Source: Ligula intestinalis
Lineage: Eukaryota > Platyhelminthes > Cestoda > Diphyllobothriidea > Diphyllobothriidae
Assembly: GCA_036362985.1 (NCBI GenBank)
Contig: JAYGXS010000009.1
Span: 24,953,203-25,017,202 of the forward strand
Direction of reading: 5' to 3'
DNA: 64,000 bases
The translations under genes and the position numbers were made by a program. The stretch's first letter is position 1. Each line of letters opens with the position of its first letter. The notes under the pieces were generated by a model. It saw only the letters and a list, made by a program, of their open reading frames with translations, was not told where the DNA came from and ran no database searches. Below, piece after piece: positions 13,301-24,886 of this stretch.

Positions 13301-13692
13301 ACGTCGTAACAGGTTCGATGAATATTTTATTGAAAGTAAAGTCAGTAAAAGGTGTTTGCTGAAAAATTCTATCATTTTGAAAATCAGGTAGTTTGAGCGT
13401 ACCTAGAAAATGGTACTGTTTAAGCCTAATGCACGTCCCAGTTCGTTGTTCTTCATTTAATAGTAGTGCATGGTGTGATTTTAACTCACCCAAGCAACTT
13501 CAGTCTTTGTGAGGGCTTTTAGAATAATTAGCAACATAAAATGCCCAAAGGCACATCTGATGTTTAAAATGTGAACAGTTTTTATTACGTCGCCTGGCTG
13601 TCTCACTTGGGCCTTGTGCTTTGGAGACAGCACGCTCGTCGGAAAATCTATTTTCATTCGTCAATTTTAAAGCCAGTGACCCTGGTCCGCCC
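10383..13692. other. Intergenic sequence with no recognised feature
   Basis: Both strands were read. The short frames here show no domain pattern. A somewhat GC-richer stretch at 12.2-12.9 kb has no coding signature I can name. It may be an old repeat. Confidence 0.5.
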
Positions 13693-14169
13693 TCAGACTA
13701 AATGAAATGTGGGGCAGAGGTTACACCAAATAGGGTTGAGGAAATGGCGAGCGTTAGAGATGCACGAATCGTGCTGCCTTAGACGCTGCAAGTGAGAAGG
13801 CGTGTAAACTTTTATGTAGTGGGCCACGTTTCGGGAGATGCAGTAGTTAGTGGAGCAAGCGCAGAAACCTGCATAATGTAAATCGAGGCCAACATACTTG
13901 TTGATACTGTTTTTTGCTGCAGTGACAAGCTTCAAGAAATTGTCATGTCTGTTTTGTGTTAGCCTCGGAAACCAATTCACTTCCGTCCCAGTGGAAGCGG
14001 TGTTCACAACCAGTAGTGTCCGCAAACACGAAAGATAATGGATGGTCAGCTTAGGTTCATTTATGCGTTCCCCCGGTTTCCGACCTATTTGGCCTACGTA
14101 GACACTAAGGCTATTAAAACACTGGCTGCGGAAATGATACCGGATCCGTATTCTTTGTTTTTCAAACAT
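13693..14169 (-). pseudogene. Penelope-like element fragment with GIY-YIG-type endonuclease remnant (family 2)
   Basis: A 158-residue open frame on the minus strand contains VYVGQIGRKPGERINEPKL, matching the core of a GIY-YIG nuclease as used by Penelope-like retroelements (YVGQTGRxLxxRxxEH). Further on come LLVVNTASTGTEVNWFP, where VxVHAxxxGHxFDW is usual, and SINKYVGLDLHYAGF, where SINRHVDLDPxY is usual. The H of the REH motif is replaced by P, and the preceding part of the domain is broken by stops. The domain would nick target DNA during retrotransposition, and this copy is certainly inactive. No reverse transcriptase is visible upstream (14.2-14.5 kb). It is the same family as the fragment at 3.2 kb. 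Confidence 0.45.
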
Positions 14170-14863
14170 TCAGTAACTCATATTCTTTACAAATATGGAC
14201 CACAGACGGCGAATTGCTAGTTTATCATAACAACGAGTTAGCTTTTAGCCTTTAGAGGTGATTGAACCAAGGTATTATTTTAATGAACTTTGGCAAGCAC
14301 ATCTTTACTTTGATTCCGAGTACGTTGATTGGATTAGCAAGCGGGTTTTCACTGCAGTCTCTCCCATTTGGTTATTGGGGTTTGCCCTTTTTCGCAGAAC
14401 TCAACTTGAAAGCTTCAAAACATCAGGAATTTTACGCAGTTGTTCGTGATATTGTTTAAATTTATAGGACATTTGTGGCTTTATTATCGATCTTAAGGAA
14501 GCCTTTTGTTCGTGCTCCGTTTCTAGCTCAAACCATTTAACCAATGATCTCAACTTTTAGTAAACAGAGCTCGTGAATAATTAGCAAATGGCTTGTGATA
14601 TATGGTTCTGTTGGCAGCTGCTAGGTCTTTGGAGCATTTTCTATGCCAAAGTTCCCTCCTAGGCATTCAGTGACTTACATATTATAAGTCTTTTTCCGCT
14701 GATTAATCAGCTCAATCCTCCCAAAGTATGGCCATAAAACTAACGGTTTCTTCTGTCTGTGACCCGGAGATTGAGTGCGGCCATGCTGTGGCAAACATAA
14801 GATGCAATTTTAATCAGGCATAAGACCAGTGAGTGACAAAATGTCGATACTTTTTTCTATTGA

Positions 14864-14887
14864 AGAGAGAGAGAGAGAGAGAGAGAG
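14864..14887. repeat. (GA)n microsatellite
   Basis: Run of about twelve GA units, broken by one T shortly after its end. Confidence 0.9.
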
Positions 14888-16159
14888 TGAGAGATAGCAG
14901 GTCCGTGAAAGGGCAAGATGGCAATGGGTTTTCGCTCGTCCGCGCATTAGTCGCGTTTTATTTGACCTTGTCACTTAAAAATGGCGGAAAATCAAATTGG
15001 CGCATCACGAAGGTCATTGCGCACTTTTGATTCAGCTTGTAACGATCTATTTTTAAGCACTGGACCAGTTAGTATGTATGGATTATGGTATAAAGTCATA
15101 ATCGCGCTTTATGATTGCCAGGCGAAACCCACCAGACCCAGTTGCGAAACGTTTATTGGGGTTTGAGCGCTGGCTGTACTCAATAATTTCCTTCGCTGTC
15201 ATATTATCGAATGTGAGTCAGGTCGCTGAGCCCTTCACAAGTGGGTGAGACGAATTATTTGAAGTCTGCTACGAACATCGCAAAACACCAGACATAATTC
15301 ATTATATGACAATGCAGCACAGGAAATAGAGGCAGCATTTGAGATTTTTTGATGTAGAAATGCAATAAAAACATTGATATCTAACCGAAACAGGACTCAA
15401 ATTAATATGCCTATCGTGTGCAATTTTGGACCGGCCAGTTATTAAGCAACGTGAGTACGAACAAAGACAAGGGGACTGGAATAGTCCGTTTTGACATAAA
15501 AGGCCACATCGATGTATTTACTCTTTTACCTTAGTTTTGTAGCAAACAGTTTTAAGAAGGGCTTCACTTCAATCGGCTCGGCTACTTACGGCAAATCGCA
15601 ATACTACTACTAATACTACTAGCTACATTTCAGCAACATTTATAGATGCTATTTTACCCATTAAACTCTATGGCTTACGCTGTCCTACCATTATTCCCAT
15701 ACGAGGGTCTCCGCGGTCTTCCCTGATTTGGCTACCTGCATACCACGATGAACCCGTCAGCGATCGCACCAGCTGAACCTAGAGGGCTAAACATACACAC
15801 TTGCTTCGACACGCAGCGGACTATCGACGATCTGGGCGAATATTTCGGTTTTTCCGACCTTGTCAGCAGAGTTTGCAATCGGGAATGCAGCAACTTACGC
15901 ACTCGCTGATGATCCTGGTAACCTTTGCAATGCCGTTGGACCCTCGCTTTGAGATCAGAGATTCTTTCTCCTAAACCTCACACTCCCCCTCACATGAGCG
16001 ACAGTTTTCCTCCTGAAAATTCCCATGAGGTTTTTCACTGTCTACTTACTTTTTTTAAAAAGAACTTTGAACCACCTCATGGCTCGGGACATTTGGCCTC
16101 GCTCACAACCTGAGAAACCATTTTTCTGCTACCACGACACACATGTAAAATAGGGTAAT
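14888..16159. other. Intergenic sequence with no recognised feature
   Basis: No domain pattern, RNA gene or repeat recognised. The last 200 bases before the Penelope fragment could be more of that element but are too decayed to call. Confidence 0.5.
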
Positions 16160-16545
16160 CAAAAGGCAATCTGCCTACATATCCCTCAATACTCTGATAC
16201 CGGTACCTGCTTCTGTGGAATGGGCTACATTGGCCAAACAACGAGGCGTTTTGAAAAGAGTGTACATGAACACACACTTACTTGGCTGATTAAGGGTAAA
16301 ACTAGGTGGCTATTGAATTTCCTTCCCTCACATCTTGTCGATATGAATCTCCGAGTCGATCTTAGCAAAGACTTTTAGGTGGTCTACCGCACACCAGCCT
16401 AATTCTTCAAAGGCATAAGCTAACGGGGCTTGCAACAGCCAAAGCCGTGACTATATGGCTAGCAAATCAAGTACTGTGTTGTCAGAAGACGCTAATACAG
16501 GCACTTTCACTTTCTACTTGGCCAACACCAACTTCAGGTGATGAA
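16160..16545 (+). pseudogene. Penelope-like element fragment, GIY-YIG endonuclease (family 1)
   Basis: Plus-strand reading gives YSDTGTCFCGMGYIGQTTRR followed by FEKSVHEH, the cysteine-containing GIY-YIG core (CxC...GYIGQT.R..RxxEH). Next comes HLVDMNLRVD, where HLVETxHRVD is expected, then a decayed C-terminal part. The longer Penelope element at 22.6-24.5 kb has the same order: FSCGAGYIGHTTRHLEKRVREY, HLVETNHRVD, ALSLPWPKP. Several in-frame stops are present (for example after LSKDF). 5' truncation removed the reverse transcriptase. Confidence 0.6.
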
Positions 16546-17365
16546 CGCATGTCGTTCCCGGGATGCCCTTTTCGCCAAATTTGGCGAAACTAACCGTGGG
16601 CAGAAAATAAATACTATTTTTGGACCCATTTTGAATCCAGCATGACATCAGCCCTCGTTTTCGATCTGCATCGAACGCGACTGGTCTGTTCTGGCTAGCT
16701 GAGTTGCACTGCGCAAAACTATTAACTTCCAAATATTCTCCCACTTGGATAGGAAGGGCAAAAGGGTTATTTGCAGAATTATTTGCCGAATTCACCATGT
16801 CTGCTTTCCGATAGAAGAGTAGTTATTCATAATTTGTTGATAAAATGCAGCTTTTGAAGAAAATGTGTACAGTAAATATTGTTTGTTCAGGACCTGGTCT
16901 CCTATATGCACCATAACTGCGCCTTTGATCTCGCATGCGTGAGGTCACATTAACGAGGACCCGATGCACTCAGATTTTCAGTTATGAGAGAGGTCGCGGT
17001 AGGCCCAACAGTTGGCAGTATTCCAAGCCCTGACTTCAAACGCATTTTTACAGAGAGATTTTCAAGGAATATACTTTAAAGGACTTTTGTACGCTACGTC
17101 CGTCATCTCCTAAAAGTTAGTATAGAATTACTAGCTACGTTTGAATAACACTTATTTATGAAAGGTAGAAAAGCTCCGCCACATGTGGCGAATAGCTCAC
17201 CCCCTTCTTAAGACAGCGACCATGTACATGGCATTTTGAAAATGTAATACTCTGAAGGTTGGCCAGTCAGAGCAAGTGTGTGCTGTACGTGCGTATACGA
17301 CTTTGAACGTCTATCAAGGGCTCCAAACTAGGCTCAAACCCGCTGAAAACGGACCGAAAGAAGTT

Positions 17366-17690
17366 ACACAGGACCGGCAGCCAACAGCCACGGAGGAAGG
17401 ATGCAGCGGGGATCAGGAGTCGCATGACTCGCGCAACACACTTTCTCACAGTCGGCCGTAAAGCTGACAGCGAAAACCAACGGCCAATCGATCCACGGCC
17501 TGACGAGAAGAGGGCCGACAACCAAGCCAGCAGGGCAAACAGCTAACACCCACGGGGGAGGAAGGCGGCGGCGACAGAGAATTATCCGACCGGCACAGCG
17601 TGCTTTCTCACGCCCCCGGACGTGTAGCTGACAGGGCTGCGAGCAAAAATCAACGGCCAATCGATCGACCACCTGGCGGAGAGGAGGTTG
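17366..17690. repeat. GC-rich imperfect tandem duplication, unit about 165-173 bp
   Basis: Two consecutive copies share CTTTCTCAC (17442 and 17603), GTAGCTGACAG-like words and AACGGCCAATCGATC (17479 and 17652), together with the same flanking purine-rich GAGGAAGG blocks. The region is clearly richer in G+C and CpG than its surroundings. Overlapping open frames on both strands reflect the repeat. A weak third partial unit may follow to about 17780. Confidence 0.7.
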
Positions 17691-20600
17691 GCGCCGCGGC
17701 AACCACGATAGTGGCGCAGGGCAGAAAGGAGACGCGGGCCCGCTATTGGTCGGCAGCAAACACGTCGGAGCGGAAACTGCACGTGCAGGGAACAGGGGTA
17801 CATCACAAGATCGGTGGCGAGGCGATTTCACTCAAGGCCCACGGAAGAGTAAGCACGGTACTCTGACGATGGAAGCGAGCAAGCTTTTGAAGCGTCAGTC
17901 CAAATAGCATTTTGATCCACGAAACCGCCCACTCTTCTTCTTCCTCTTCTTTGGGAGACGATGAACGCGATATATATATCCACCACCAAACACCTTATCC
18001 CGCAGCGAATTGCGTAGTAGTCTTAACATTACACTTCATTGTTGTTATGAAAAACCATTTGGCACGTAGAAAATCGTACAAGGTCATTAACCATAAGTCG
18101 CCTGCTGACATTTCAGTTAAAAGATTGCCCGCATTTAAGGCTACACCTGGTTCCTTTCTTAAACACTGGTTGCGTTAATGGACTATCACGATCAACGGTC
18201 GCATTTACGCTTATATTCAAGCGACTGCCCCTGAAAAATGTAAAATTGTTCCTTGACACAATGCGGAAAACCTGGTTTTCGTGAGCCTTTTGGTGGTTGT
18301 GTAATGAGTTGAGACTGAAAAGTTTTCGTCATGCACTAAAATCCTGCTCCAGAACAAAGCTTAAATCGCAAAATAATACACATTTTCATTATAAGTGGGG
18401 CTTAAATACCCGCAAGCGAAACCCTGATTTGATTAAGTTTCTTATCCACCCCCGAGGGTGCACTTTGCTCGATTGGTGAAAAAACGTTGAATAGACATGT
18501 GCAATTTGGGATGACACGTGCACAGATTGCACGTTCTCTGTCGTACGTAGGGGAAAACCACATGTATGCTATAATTATCCGCTCCTGTAACCACCGCCTG
18601 GATTCGTAATTTGTACGTGCAGGTGGTCACCCGTTGGGGACCTCTGACTACCACATGAACTTTGTTTAGCTTGGAAGCCTACTCGATCGGTGTTCGCACA
18701 TTTCTGAGTGAATGTATACCTGATCAGCAGTGACAGCAAATGGCAGCTCGCGAGGCGCTGATGAACTGCGGTTCGATGAAGTGCTTATGACTTATCTGAT
18801 AGACAGTGGTGGTGGATCAACTGCGCCGTCTGTGAGTGCATTTGTTTATGTTCTCCGACCAGCTGGTGTTCAGGTTTATGCTTGGCTGATGAAGGCTAAT
18901 AAGCCCGAAACAGTTCTGTATCAACTTACCCCCAAATGCCTGCCATGCCGAAGGACATTACCAGAAAAACATGGGACACTAGGAAGGACTTTTCTGCCTC
19001 ATTAGGCGTCATCGGCTAATGATACATAACCCTAGTAAGGCCGCAGAAATTGCTGTCACACCGAGATTTGGACTCACGATCTCGCTGGTCAGGGCGAACG
19101 TCCTAACAGTTGAGTTAGAAGCTCACGGTCTTGCTAGTATTAGATCTAAAATAAAGAGTGGCATATATGCGAACACGCATCTGTTATGTATTGGCAAGCC
19201 TAGGAAAGAACTCCTGCACGGTACAAAACACACAGTGTCTACAAATTATGCGCATGGTTAAATCTGCTTTGAAAGTTACCTGAAACAGCTTTGAATAAGA
19301 GGTGAAATAAGCACATGCTTCAGCATGCAAATTACTTTGATCTAATTTACCAGTTTGTAACAGTTGCGATAATCCTATCTTAGATTCCTGGATAGACTTC
19401 TTCGTATCCCTCCTACCGTTTAACACAAAAGCGGGTTACTATGCTCCATTTGAAGATCCGTTAAGGACCAAATGTTTGCAGCAGACGTCTGGATACAAAA
19501 ATCATCGAATACCGCCTGATTCCTGTTGCAGTGCTGTTGTGATAAAGGGCACTTTGAGAAGTTACCATAGTTTCTTACTTCTAATCCATCGCCGGGCTAT
19601 TGCTTTGCAGTAAGCTTAACGTATTTTTAAAAAATGGATTCGATTAGTGCATTTGAACTTGAAGTTGTCATGCTAAACAGGTTATTAATCTCCCGCTACT
19701 TTAACATCGAATTCTTTGCAATTTCTCACATACCCTGTCAATTACATACGATGAGTCAAATCTTTTCAGTTCTTAGGTATTCAGATTGACTCAAATGGTG
19801 CTCCTTCACTCTTCGCAAGGGCTCCAGTTACTCAGGCATACTCTCCTCCTGCATCTTATCCCCAACTGTTGTTGCATCTTCATACGATGGAATTTGTTTT
19901 CCAGGAGCTGCCAAAATGCTAACAGAAAATTCTATTTCCAAGTAATTATCTCCAGCAGTATATAAAATGTTAAGGCTAAGGATATCCTTCCGACCCATAG
20001 TCAGGTCATGTACCTACTGCTTCGCCTTTGACTATAGTGCTTATGTCATTCACGTTGCTTCTGTTTCCTCTACCAACAAAAGTATTTAAGGATCATTTAC
20101 CCCACCATTACAATTTTCCGGGATTTTTTATTGTCCTTGTTTGCTCTGTAAATAAAGATGACTTTCATATGAGCACCCTAAGCCTTCATATATTTCTGAA
20201 TTTTCAGGCAAAGATATAGAGTCAATGAACCTGAGTGCAGTTTCCATTTATCCAAACTCGCACCAAGACCATAATTTGGACAGCTGTGTGGCATTCTTCT
20301 TCGGTAATTGATAGGCAGCGCAAAAACCTGCCTTGGCACAAATTTGCCTACGTTCCCAATTTGCAGTTCCTCCGCATTCACTGTTCCAGCTGTGATAGCG
20401 TAGTCTACAGAGGTGCCACTCACCTCTTGTGTGAACCACCACTTACAGAGCGTCTCGAGGTCCAAATAGTGATTTAGACATTGAGAAGCAATCTTCTTCG
20501 GAAGAGCACGCAAACATGACTGACTCTGACGTCACATGCGGCCGTTTGAGAAAAAAAATGCGGAATTTATGGCTGAATCCCACACTCCAATTGTAATCGC

Positions 20601-22639
20601 TACCACATCATGATCTGCCTGATAGCCTCACTGCAAAGATGAATTATCCATGTAAAAGTGCTTAGCCTTATAATTATGCCTGTGCAATTAGAGAGCTTAT
20701 CTTTTGTCTAATGTTGATGAGGAAGCCTCTGTAATAGTCTTAGCCAGATGAGGTATATAGCTCACCAAAATGAATATACTAATTGACCGCCATGAACTAT
20801 TTAAACCCAAGCCACAGAAAAAATATTTGCTTGCGACTAGGGAGATTCAATAATTTTGTTTCAAGCTGAAGTCAATTTAAAAAATTGACCTCTAGTGATT
20901 TAGTAACAGTCGTTAGATGAATGGTTTCACAACTGACATTAGTGTTAAGTCCTTCTCATGCGTTATTCTCTAAATGGACTCATAAGATGAACTTTTTTGA
21001 ATATGTACGATTGGTGAATAATACTAGTAAATGTCCCTCAAAAGTGCAACAGTATTAAGATATTACTCACTCATAATTAGTTCTATTGACTGGCAAATCT
21101 AAATGCTACCAGGATCGCAGTGCATTACCAGTATTGGTGAAAGTCTTTTCAAACATTTACATGATGTCTATTATGTCTGACTTCACAAATACAGTGACCT
21201 AAAATCGAAATCGAAACGTCTTCTCTGATTTTATTGCTCTGTCCGCAAATACATTGGATTTGGTTTGCGACTGTGGGCTATTCTTGCCACGGCAGTGGGT
21301 CTTTCAGGCTCTTGACCCACCGCCTGCTCGTTGAGTTTCGCTGGAGTCATGGTTCGCAGGTCCACAGTCATTTGACAAGCGCAAAGAATTGCCGTTCCCA
21401 TACTCTGTACTTATACATCGTCTGTGCAGGAGAATTAGTCACGTGGGAAGAGCCGAGCGCAGCAGCAACTGCGATGACAGCAAGCATGATGAACGCATGT
21501 TTATCAAGCCAACGTCGAACACGGACCTCAAAATGGTGACAGGTAATGAGTAGAAGGCAAACTGTCAAACCATCACCGTACAAAGTACGAACCCAGGTGT
21601 TGGTTACAAGAGCTGATAATTATAATGTGCATGCGGGTTGCCCCTACGAGCGATCGATACCGTGCAATCTGGGCACGCATTACCCCAATCTGTGTATGTC
21701 TCCTACTATCTTACGGTGACATGATCAAGAATTCTTGACAGAATGCGAAACGTAAGGCAATGCTCCGGTGATCGCATTTTGGACATTTGAATTACCCCCT
21801 GGAACTCGTATATGTGGTTCTATCAGCGAATTTGAATATAATTTTTAGATTCAGTCGTAAAAATGACCTTCCTGATATCGATTTTTTAAAGTATCTGTTG
21901 CATTGTATTAAGAGGCGTTCCAATTCTTCCTTTTTATAGTGATGCATATAGGTAGCAAAGAAGTGATGCACATTTTCGGGTTTCTTATACTTTGTGTTCA
22001 TTAAATAATTCAAAGAAATATATTTCCTAAAATCATATATTATAGCCCTGAGGGCTCCGTGAGACTTTTGAAAGTGGGACACCTGTTTGGGTCATATTTG
22101 TAGATTTTCTCTAACATGTAACTTTATTGATGAAACAGACGAACCACGCTGACAGCAAAAATGCATCAAGGAGAGTTTAAAATTTGATACCTGTCCTGCG
22201 GGTTCTGCATCTGTGAAGACTACTGATTACGTTTCAAAGTGAATACACAATTTTGCACACTTAAGCATTTCATAATAAATAGTTTTAGCAATTTGCGTAA
22301 TTTGAAGAAGCGGAGCAGCAGTTGGGTGCCTGTAGGCGCCTTTTTGACAACTATTACCGATCGAGTGCTACGATTGGTTTGTGACTGTCAAGTGGTTGAG
22401 GGTTGTGGGCGATCTGATCCCAAGAATCCTTCATCCAACTCTGAGCGCCTACCCATTTTGTGTGGTGTTGTATCAGTCGCTATAAATGGGCTGCTAGGTT
22501 AAACGATCTTTTCCTGTCGTGGTCAGCTGTTACAGGACAGTCTCAGTATCTGGGCCTCCTAACATCCCAGAGGTGTATTTTCACCGGATGGTTGACGCAA
22601 TGTTTAGTTGCCATTACAAACGAACATGCGAGTCCCAGG
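17691..22639. other. Intergenic sequence with no recognised feature
   Basis: Read on both strands. A minus-strand frame at 21368-21583 includes a hydrophobic stretch but has no family match or convincing splice context. The 111-residue frame at 20178-20513 is likewise unrecognised. Confidence 0.5.
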
Positions 22640-22887
22640 AAGTAATCGAGAAGAAGACTTTATCGATAGAACAATACTTTTATTCGCCTGATGTTTCGAG
22701 ACCCGTCGCATATTCGTCATCGGAGATATAAGAAGTCAGTTTATGGCAAACAATTGTTTTCAGCAACTCTTTATCAGACCAAACATTAACAAGGGAAATT
22801 AACGCTCTACATAACAATTAAAGTTTGAATAGGTAGAAAAATCAACAACTATATAACACGGGCGCTGATTGGCTAACGCGGACTATG

Positions 22888-23385
22888 TCAGTTTGCGCAT
22901 GTAGGCCATGTCAGCGTGTTGGTTGAGGGACTGTCGCTAGTTGGTAGGGGCGAAATCCTCTTGCCACCTGGCGTCGGTTTTGGCCATGGAAGTGACAGAG
23001 CTTGCGTCAGAGTCTTCTGACAACACAGCACTAGATTTGCTAGCCTTACAGCTACTGCTTTGGCTGTTGCAAGCATCCGTTGGCGTAGGCCTTTGGAAAA
23101 ATTAGATGGTGTCCTGTAGACCACCTGAAGGTTTTCGTTAGTATCGACTCGATGGTTCGTTTCGACAAGATGTGCGAGAATAGCACCTGAAATCGATCTA
23201 GTTTCACCTTTACTTAGCCAGATTGGTATGTACTCACGTACCCTCTTTTCGAGATGCCTCGTTGTATGGCCGATGTATCCCGCTCCACAAGAGAAAGTGA
23301 AAGAGTAAATGCACATTGATGTGGCCTTCAAAGGGAGTCCGTCTTTACCTCCCAATCGTAGGAGGGGAGAGTTCGTGAAGAGCAT
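22888..23385 (-). pseudogene. Penelope-like GIY-YIG endonuclease domain
   Basis: Residues 25-52 read CIYSFTFSCGAGYIGHTTRH then LEKRVREY: the GIY and YIG strands with the intervening cysteine, followed by the R and E of the active site. HLVETNHRVDTNENLQVVYR and the terminal ALSLPWPKPTPGG follow. The domain nicks the target DNA. A stop codon and a frameshift separate it from the reverse transcriptase (between 23433 and 23385). The last ~25 codons (GGKRISPLPTSD...) may already be untranslated. The same C-terminal sequence appears in the inverted arm at 24.5 kb. Confidence 0.8.
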
Positions 23386-23432
23386 CTTAAGTTCGCCGCT
23401 TGGAAAGCGTTTGTGATTTCAGTCCTCAAGCG

Positions 23433-24362
23433 TCATCTGACCAGCTCGTTGGTTGCATCGCCTAAGAAAGGCAGCCTTATGAACACGACTTTCTTTTCTG
23501 CAGTTAAGGTGACAGGCTTTTTGGCGCATTCACCAATATTTCTGAGGATGAACCTTTCCGGGTATCCATTTTCAATAAGTGTATGCTGCAGCTCTTGGAG
23601 TTCTGCTTCGACAGTTTCAGGAGAACAGATCTGTCGTATTCTAGCTGCTAATCCCTGAACCAGATTTCGTTTTATATTGAGGGGGACAAAACTGTGGAAG
23701 TTAGTGTATTTTCCTGTCCAGATTTTCTTTCGGGAAACCCTGCGTAGGCTAGATCCATCCTCTTGCCTTCGCAGAAGGACATCAAGAAACACAATTTCAT
23801 CGTCCACTTCAGTCTCAGCCGAAAACTTGAGCGATGGGTGAGCGTTGTTAAACTTCGCGACCAAGGCGTCAATGTCAGCGCTATGGTCTGTCAAATAAAA
23901 GATATCATCTACATATCGACCGTAGAATGCAAGGTCATTGATGGTGTCCCCTAGACTCGTTTTCTCGATCTTGCCCATAAGTACATTTGCAGGAAACGGT
24001 TCGAGTGGTGAGCCCATTGCCACACCATCTATCTGTCTGTAAAACTGACCATTGCAGAGAAATTCGACAGGTTGTGTGCATCGCGTAGGGAGATCTCTAA
24101 GGGTTTTCACGGGCATACCTATCTGGTATTTTGGGTCCCGAATAACGTCGCAGAGGTAATTTATGCATTCTACCACGGGTACGTTGTTTAATAGTGAGGA
24201 CACATCCAATGAGAGCATCTTACTTCTTGCAACGTTCATATTTTTTAAAGCTTTGACAAATTCAAATGTATTTTTTAGGCTTCGAGGATACATGTAACTT
24301 CCAAGAGGTTTCAGCTTTTCAACCAGACATTTAGCAATGGTGTGGTAAGGGCAGTTTCTCAT
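23433..24362 (-). pseudogene. Penelope-like reverse transcriptase, main open part
   Basis: This 309-codon open stretch contains the palm motifs in order: SLDVSSLLNNVP (residues 51-62, motif A with its metal-binding D), GVAMGSPLEP (113-122, motif B, normally ending GP) and YVDDIF (150-155, motif C with the catalytic DD). Thumb-like sequence follows, then LPFLGDATNELVR and a stop. The apparent start ATG lies inside the conserved DMRN motif, so it is not the real start; the N-terminal fingers lie upstream in other frames. The enzyme would have copied element RNA at a nicked chromosomal site. The E in motif B and the flanking stops suggest it is dead, although the palm itself is intact. Confidence 0.82.
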
Positions 24363-24512
24363 ATCCAGGATAGGACGTAGGGTAGCCCCTGTTTGTGAAT
24401 TTACTGAAGTCCATACTTTCTAGGTATCGTCGTTCCTACTAATCTTAGTGTTTCAAGCTCTTTGTTAGTCAAAAGACCTTCTGTATGGAGGTCTTTGAGA
24501 ATTGTAGTCAGC

Positions 24513-24886
24513 TGATGGAGGCTTGTAACAGCCGAAACAGTAGCTATAAGACTAACAAATCCAGTGCTGCGTTGTCAGTAGGTTATGACACAAGCTCTGT
24601 CACTTCCATTGCCTAACCCGACGCCAGGTGGCGATAGGATTTCCCCCCTACCAACTAGCAACTGTCCCTAAACCAACGCAATGACATGGCCTGCATGCGC
24701 AAACTGACATAGTCCGCGTTAGCCAATCAGCGCCCGTGTTAGATAGATATTGATTTTTCTACCTATTCAAACTTTAATTGTTATGTACAGCGTAAGTTTC
24801 CGTTGCAAATGTTCGGTCTGATGAAGAGTTGCTGAAGAGTTGCTGAAAACAATTTTTTGCCCTAAACTGACTTCTTATATTAACCA
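24513..24886 (+). mobile_element. Inverted copy of the Penelope element 3' end
   Basis: Plus-strand sequence reads LVTAETVAIRLTNPVLRCQ, then ALSLPLPNPTPGG: the GIY-YIG C-terminus and 3' untranslated region, reverse-complementary to about 22735-23070. It abuts the truncated 5' end of the minus-strand copy, so the pair forms a large inverted repeat. It also has a small duplication (GAAGAGTTGCT twice) near 24820-24850, absent from the other arm. Such tail-inverted structures are typical of Penelope-like elements. Confidence 0.75.

Larger units (their letters stand above)
22640..24515 (-). mobile_element. Penelope-like retroelement, 5'-truncated (family 1)
   Basis: Order on the minus strand: Penelope-type reverse transcriptase (24362 down to 23433), GIY-YIG endonuclease (23385 down to 22888), then an untranslated 3' end to about 22640. 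These elements copy themselves by target-primed reverse transcription and are only distantly related to LINEs. Upstream of 24362 the reading continues (LTTILKDLHTEGLLTNKELETL, YGLQ-stop-IHK) to about 24515, where the copy stops and meets an inverted copy of its own 3' end. Inactivating changes: TAA at 24401-24403 in the KIHK motif, a frameshift just after it, and a stop plus frameshift between the two domains. The terminal 100 bases (22640-22740) recur at 52.4 kb. Confidence 0.82.

Noticed and set aside
17364..17831. 155-codon Cys/Pro-rich minus-strand frame
   Set aside because: Its internal repetition mirrors the DNA tandem duplication. High G+C makes long frames likely by chance.
20178..20513. 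111-codon minus-strand frame
   Set aside because: Overlapped by open frames in two other phases. No motif and no splice context.
21368..21583. Hydrophobic 71-codon minus-strand frame (possible membrane exon)
   Set aside because: One hydrophobic stretch only. No family pattern, and an acceptor-like site falls in the middle of the frame.
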